From: Cardiobacteriales bacterium
Lineage (GTDB): Bacteria > Pseudomonadota > Gammaproteobacteria > Cardiobacteriales > Wohlfahrtiimonadaceae
Assembly: GCA_030150565.1 (NCBI GenBank)
Contig: JASLFR010000045.1
Coordinates: 1 to 14,935 of the forward strand
DNA: 14,935 nt
Reading direction: 5' to 3'
The translations under genes and the position numbers were made by a program. Positions 13,842 through 14,935 of this stretch are shown one piece after another (position 1 is the stretch's first letter; every line of letters starts with the position of its first letter). The notes below the pieces were generated by a model. The model was not told the DNA's origin, ran no database searches, and worked only from the letters and a program-made list of their open reading frames with translations.

Positions 13842-13860
13842 TCAATTAATGGTTAATTGA
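13842..13860. repeat. Perfect inverted repeat over the bioA stop codon
   Basis: TCAATTAA (13842-13849) and TTAATTGA (13853-13860) are perfect 8-base arms with a 3-base spacer. It spans the last codons of bioA and its TAA. It is not a BirA box and has no U-tract. It may be a binding site, a 3'-end mRNA hairpin, or chance in AT-rich sequence. Confidence 0.4.
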
Positions 13861-14935
13861 GTTGCAGATACTCATTGAAGTCTGGTTGCTCAATCAATTT
13901 TATCAGTGCAGAGGTTAGCTGATTAAGCTCCTCTTTGCTGATAATAAAGGGGGGCATTATATAGATCAGTCTACCAAAGGGGCGAATCCAAACCCCTTCA
14001 TCCACTAAAAACTGTTGTACTCGATCTTGCAAAATAGGGTGGGTGAGCTCAACGACGCCAATCGCACCTAAGACCCGCGCCTCTTTCACAAAAGGAGCAC
14101 CATTTAAAGGGAGTAACGCCTCTCTCAATTGCTCCTCAATTATCGCTACATTTGAACGCCAATCAATCTCTTGAAGAAGGGTAAGAGATTCAATAGCCAC
14201 AGCGCAAGCGAGCGGGTTTCCCATAAAGGTGGGGCCATGCATGAAGCATTTTGCCTCACCATTACTGATAGTATCAGCAACGTGGCGGGTTGTTAAGGTC
14301 GCTGAGAGGGTTATATATCCCCCTGTCAGCGCTTTTCCTAAGGTCATAATGTCAGGTTGAATATCCGCATGATCGCAGGCGAATAACTCACCTGTGCGGC
14401 CAAAGCCTGTCGCAATCTCATCAGCAATGAGTAAAATTCCGTAATGATCACACTGCTTACGAAGATATTTAAGATAGTTAGGGTGATACATCCGCATTCC
14501 GCCAGCGCCTTGAACGATCGGTTCAACAATCACAGCACCGATCTTTTTATGCTCTTTTTCAAAGAGCTGATCGAGCTCGTCGGTTGCCTTCTCATCCCAC
14601 TCATCATCAAAACCGATGGTGAAGAGGGGGGCAAAGAGATGCTCAGGAAGATACCCCTCATAGAGAGAGTGCATTGAATTTTTAGGATCACACACCGACA
14701 TCGCCCCAAAAGTGTCACCATGATATGCGTGTGTTAAGGAGAGGAATTTATGACGTTTCTCCCCTCGAGCGTGCCAATATTGAAGCGCCATCTTCATGGC
14801 AACCTCTACCGCAACAGAGCCAGAATCGGCAAAGAAGAGACACTCTAAACGATCAGGGGTGATCTCAATCAATTTTTTTGCAAGATCAACAGCAGGCTGA
14901 TGGGTAATTCCCCCAAACATCACATGAGAGAACGA
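13853..14935 (-). CDS. bioA: BioA, adenosylmethionine-8-amino-7-oxononanoate aminotransferase (5' end outside window)
   Basis: BioA transfers an amino group from S-adenosylmethionine to KAPA, giving DAPA, the antepenultimate step of biotin synthesis; it uses pyridoxal phosphate in the cytoplasm. The visible 360 residues are open to the window edge, starting SFSHVMFGGITH, and match E. coli BioA closely to the end. Roughly the first 70 residues are missing. Numbering from the first visible codon, the PLP-phosphate loop is DSGSVAVE, the ring-stacking tyrosine is in YHGDTFGAMSV (71-81), Asp172 is in ADEIATGFGRTG, and the Schiff-base Lys201 is in LGKALTGG. MHGPTFMGNPLACA and WIRPFGRLIYIMPP, typical of BioA among class III aminotransferases, are present. 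An in-frame GTG at 14923 is not the start, because homology continues upstream of it. Confidence 0.97.
   Translation of the reverse strand, partial: SFSHVMFGGITHQPAVDLAKKLIEITPDRLECLFFADSGSVAVEVAMKMALQYWHARGEKRHKFLSLTHAYHGDTFGAMSVCDPKNSMHSLYEGYLPEHLFAPLFTIGFDDEWDEKATDELDQLFEKEHKKIGAVIVEPIVQGAGGMRMYHPNYLKYLRKQCDHYGILLIADEIATGFGRTGELFACDHADIQPDIMTLGKALTGGYITLSATLTTRHVADTISNGEAKCFMHGPTFMGNPLACAVAIESLTLLQEIDWRSNVAIIEEQLREALLPLNGAPFVKEARVLGAIGVVELTHPILQDRVQQFLVDEGVWIRPFGRLIYIMPPFIISKEELNQLTSALIKLIEQPDFNEYLQLN

Noticed and set aside
13821..13860. BirA operator near bioA
   Set aside because: The TTGTAAACC...GGTTTACAA consensus is not present, and this is the 3' end of bioA rather than its promoter, which is outside the window.

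Overview
The window looks like ordinary chromosome of a moderately AT-rich gammaproteobacterium. SpeB, BioA, GreB, TrmB, LapB and MurA all read as close relatives of the Enterobacteria/Pseudomonas proteins. The mix of a long-form IspG, HemJ in place of HemG/HemY, and lapAB joined to ibaG-murA would fit a deep-branching host-associated lineage such as the Cardiobacteriales or the Ignatzschineria/Wohlfahrtiimonas group. That placement is inference only. I see no phage, insertion sequence, CRISPR array or toxin-antitoxin pair.

Layout. 1-738 (minus): hemJ (haem synthesis) followed by a 64-residue lipoprotein and a terminator. 884-3620 (plus): ispG (isoprenoid precursors), trmB (tRNA m7G46) and a secreted lytic transglycosylase, ending at a terminator shared with the converging operon. 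3687-5874 (minus): a degenerate DEAD-box-like protein with an Arg/Asn-rich tail, then greB. 5875-6308: noncoding, with a run of four hairpins. 6309-9467 (plus): lapA-lapB-ibaG-murA, an envelope cluster linking control of LPS synthesis (LapAB) to the first committed step of peptidoglycan synthesis (MurA). Overlapping, mutually exclusive hairpins lie between lapB and ibaG. 9547-11379 (minus): dsbD. 11469-11627 (plus): tRNA-Gly(GCC) with a consensus promoter and its own terminator. 11765-12712 (plus): speB agmatinase. 12706-12838: a probable small structured RNA on the minus strand. 12883-13725 (minus): an alpha/beta hydrolase. 13853-14935 (minus): bioA, cut by the window edge.

Most genes are housekeeping. 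The points most worth a second look are: (1) the pseudo-helicase co-transcribed with greB, which keeps a DEAD-box outline but has lost every catalytic motif; (2) the attenuator-like alternative hairpins in front of ibaG-murA; (3) the candidate sRNA between speB and the hydrolase, where two compensating G.U pairs point to the minus strand; and (4) the noncoding hairpin array upstream of lapA. The RNA proposals rest on hand-paired stems, with no folding calculation or comparative data.
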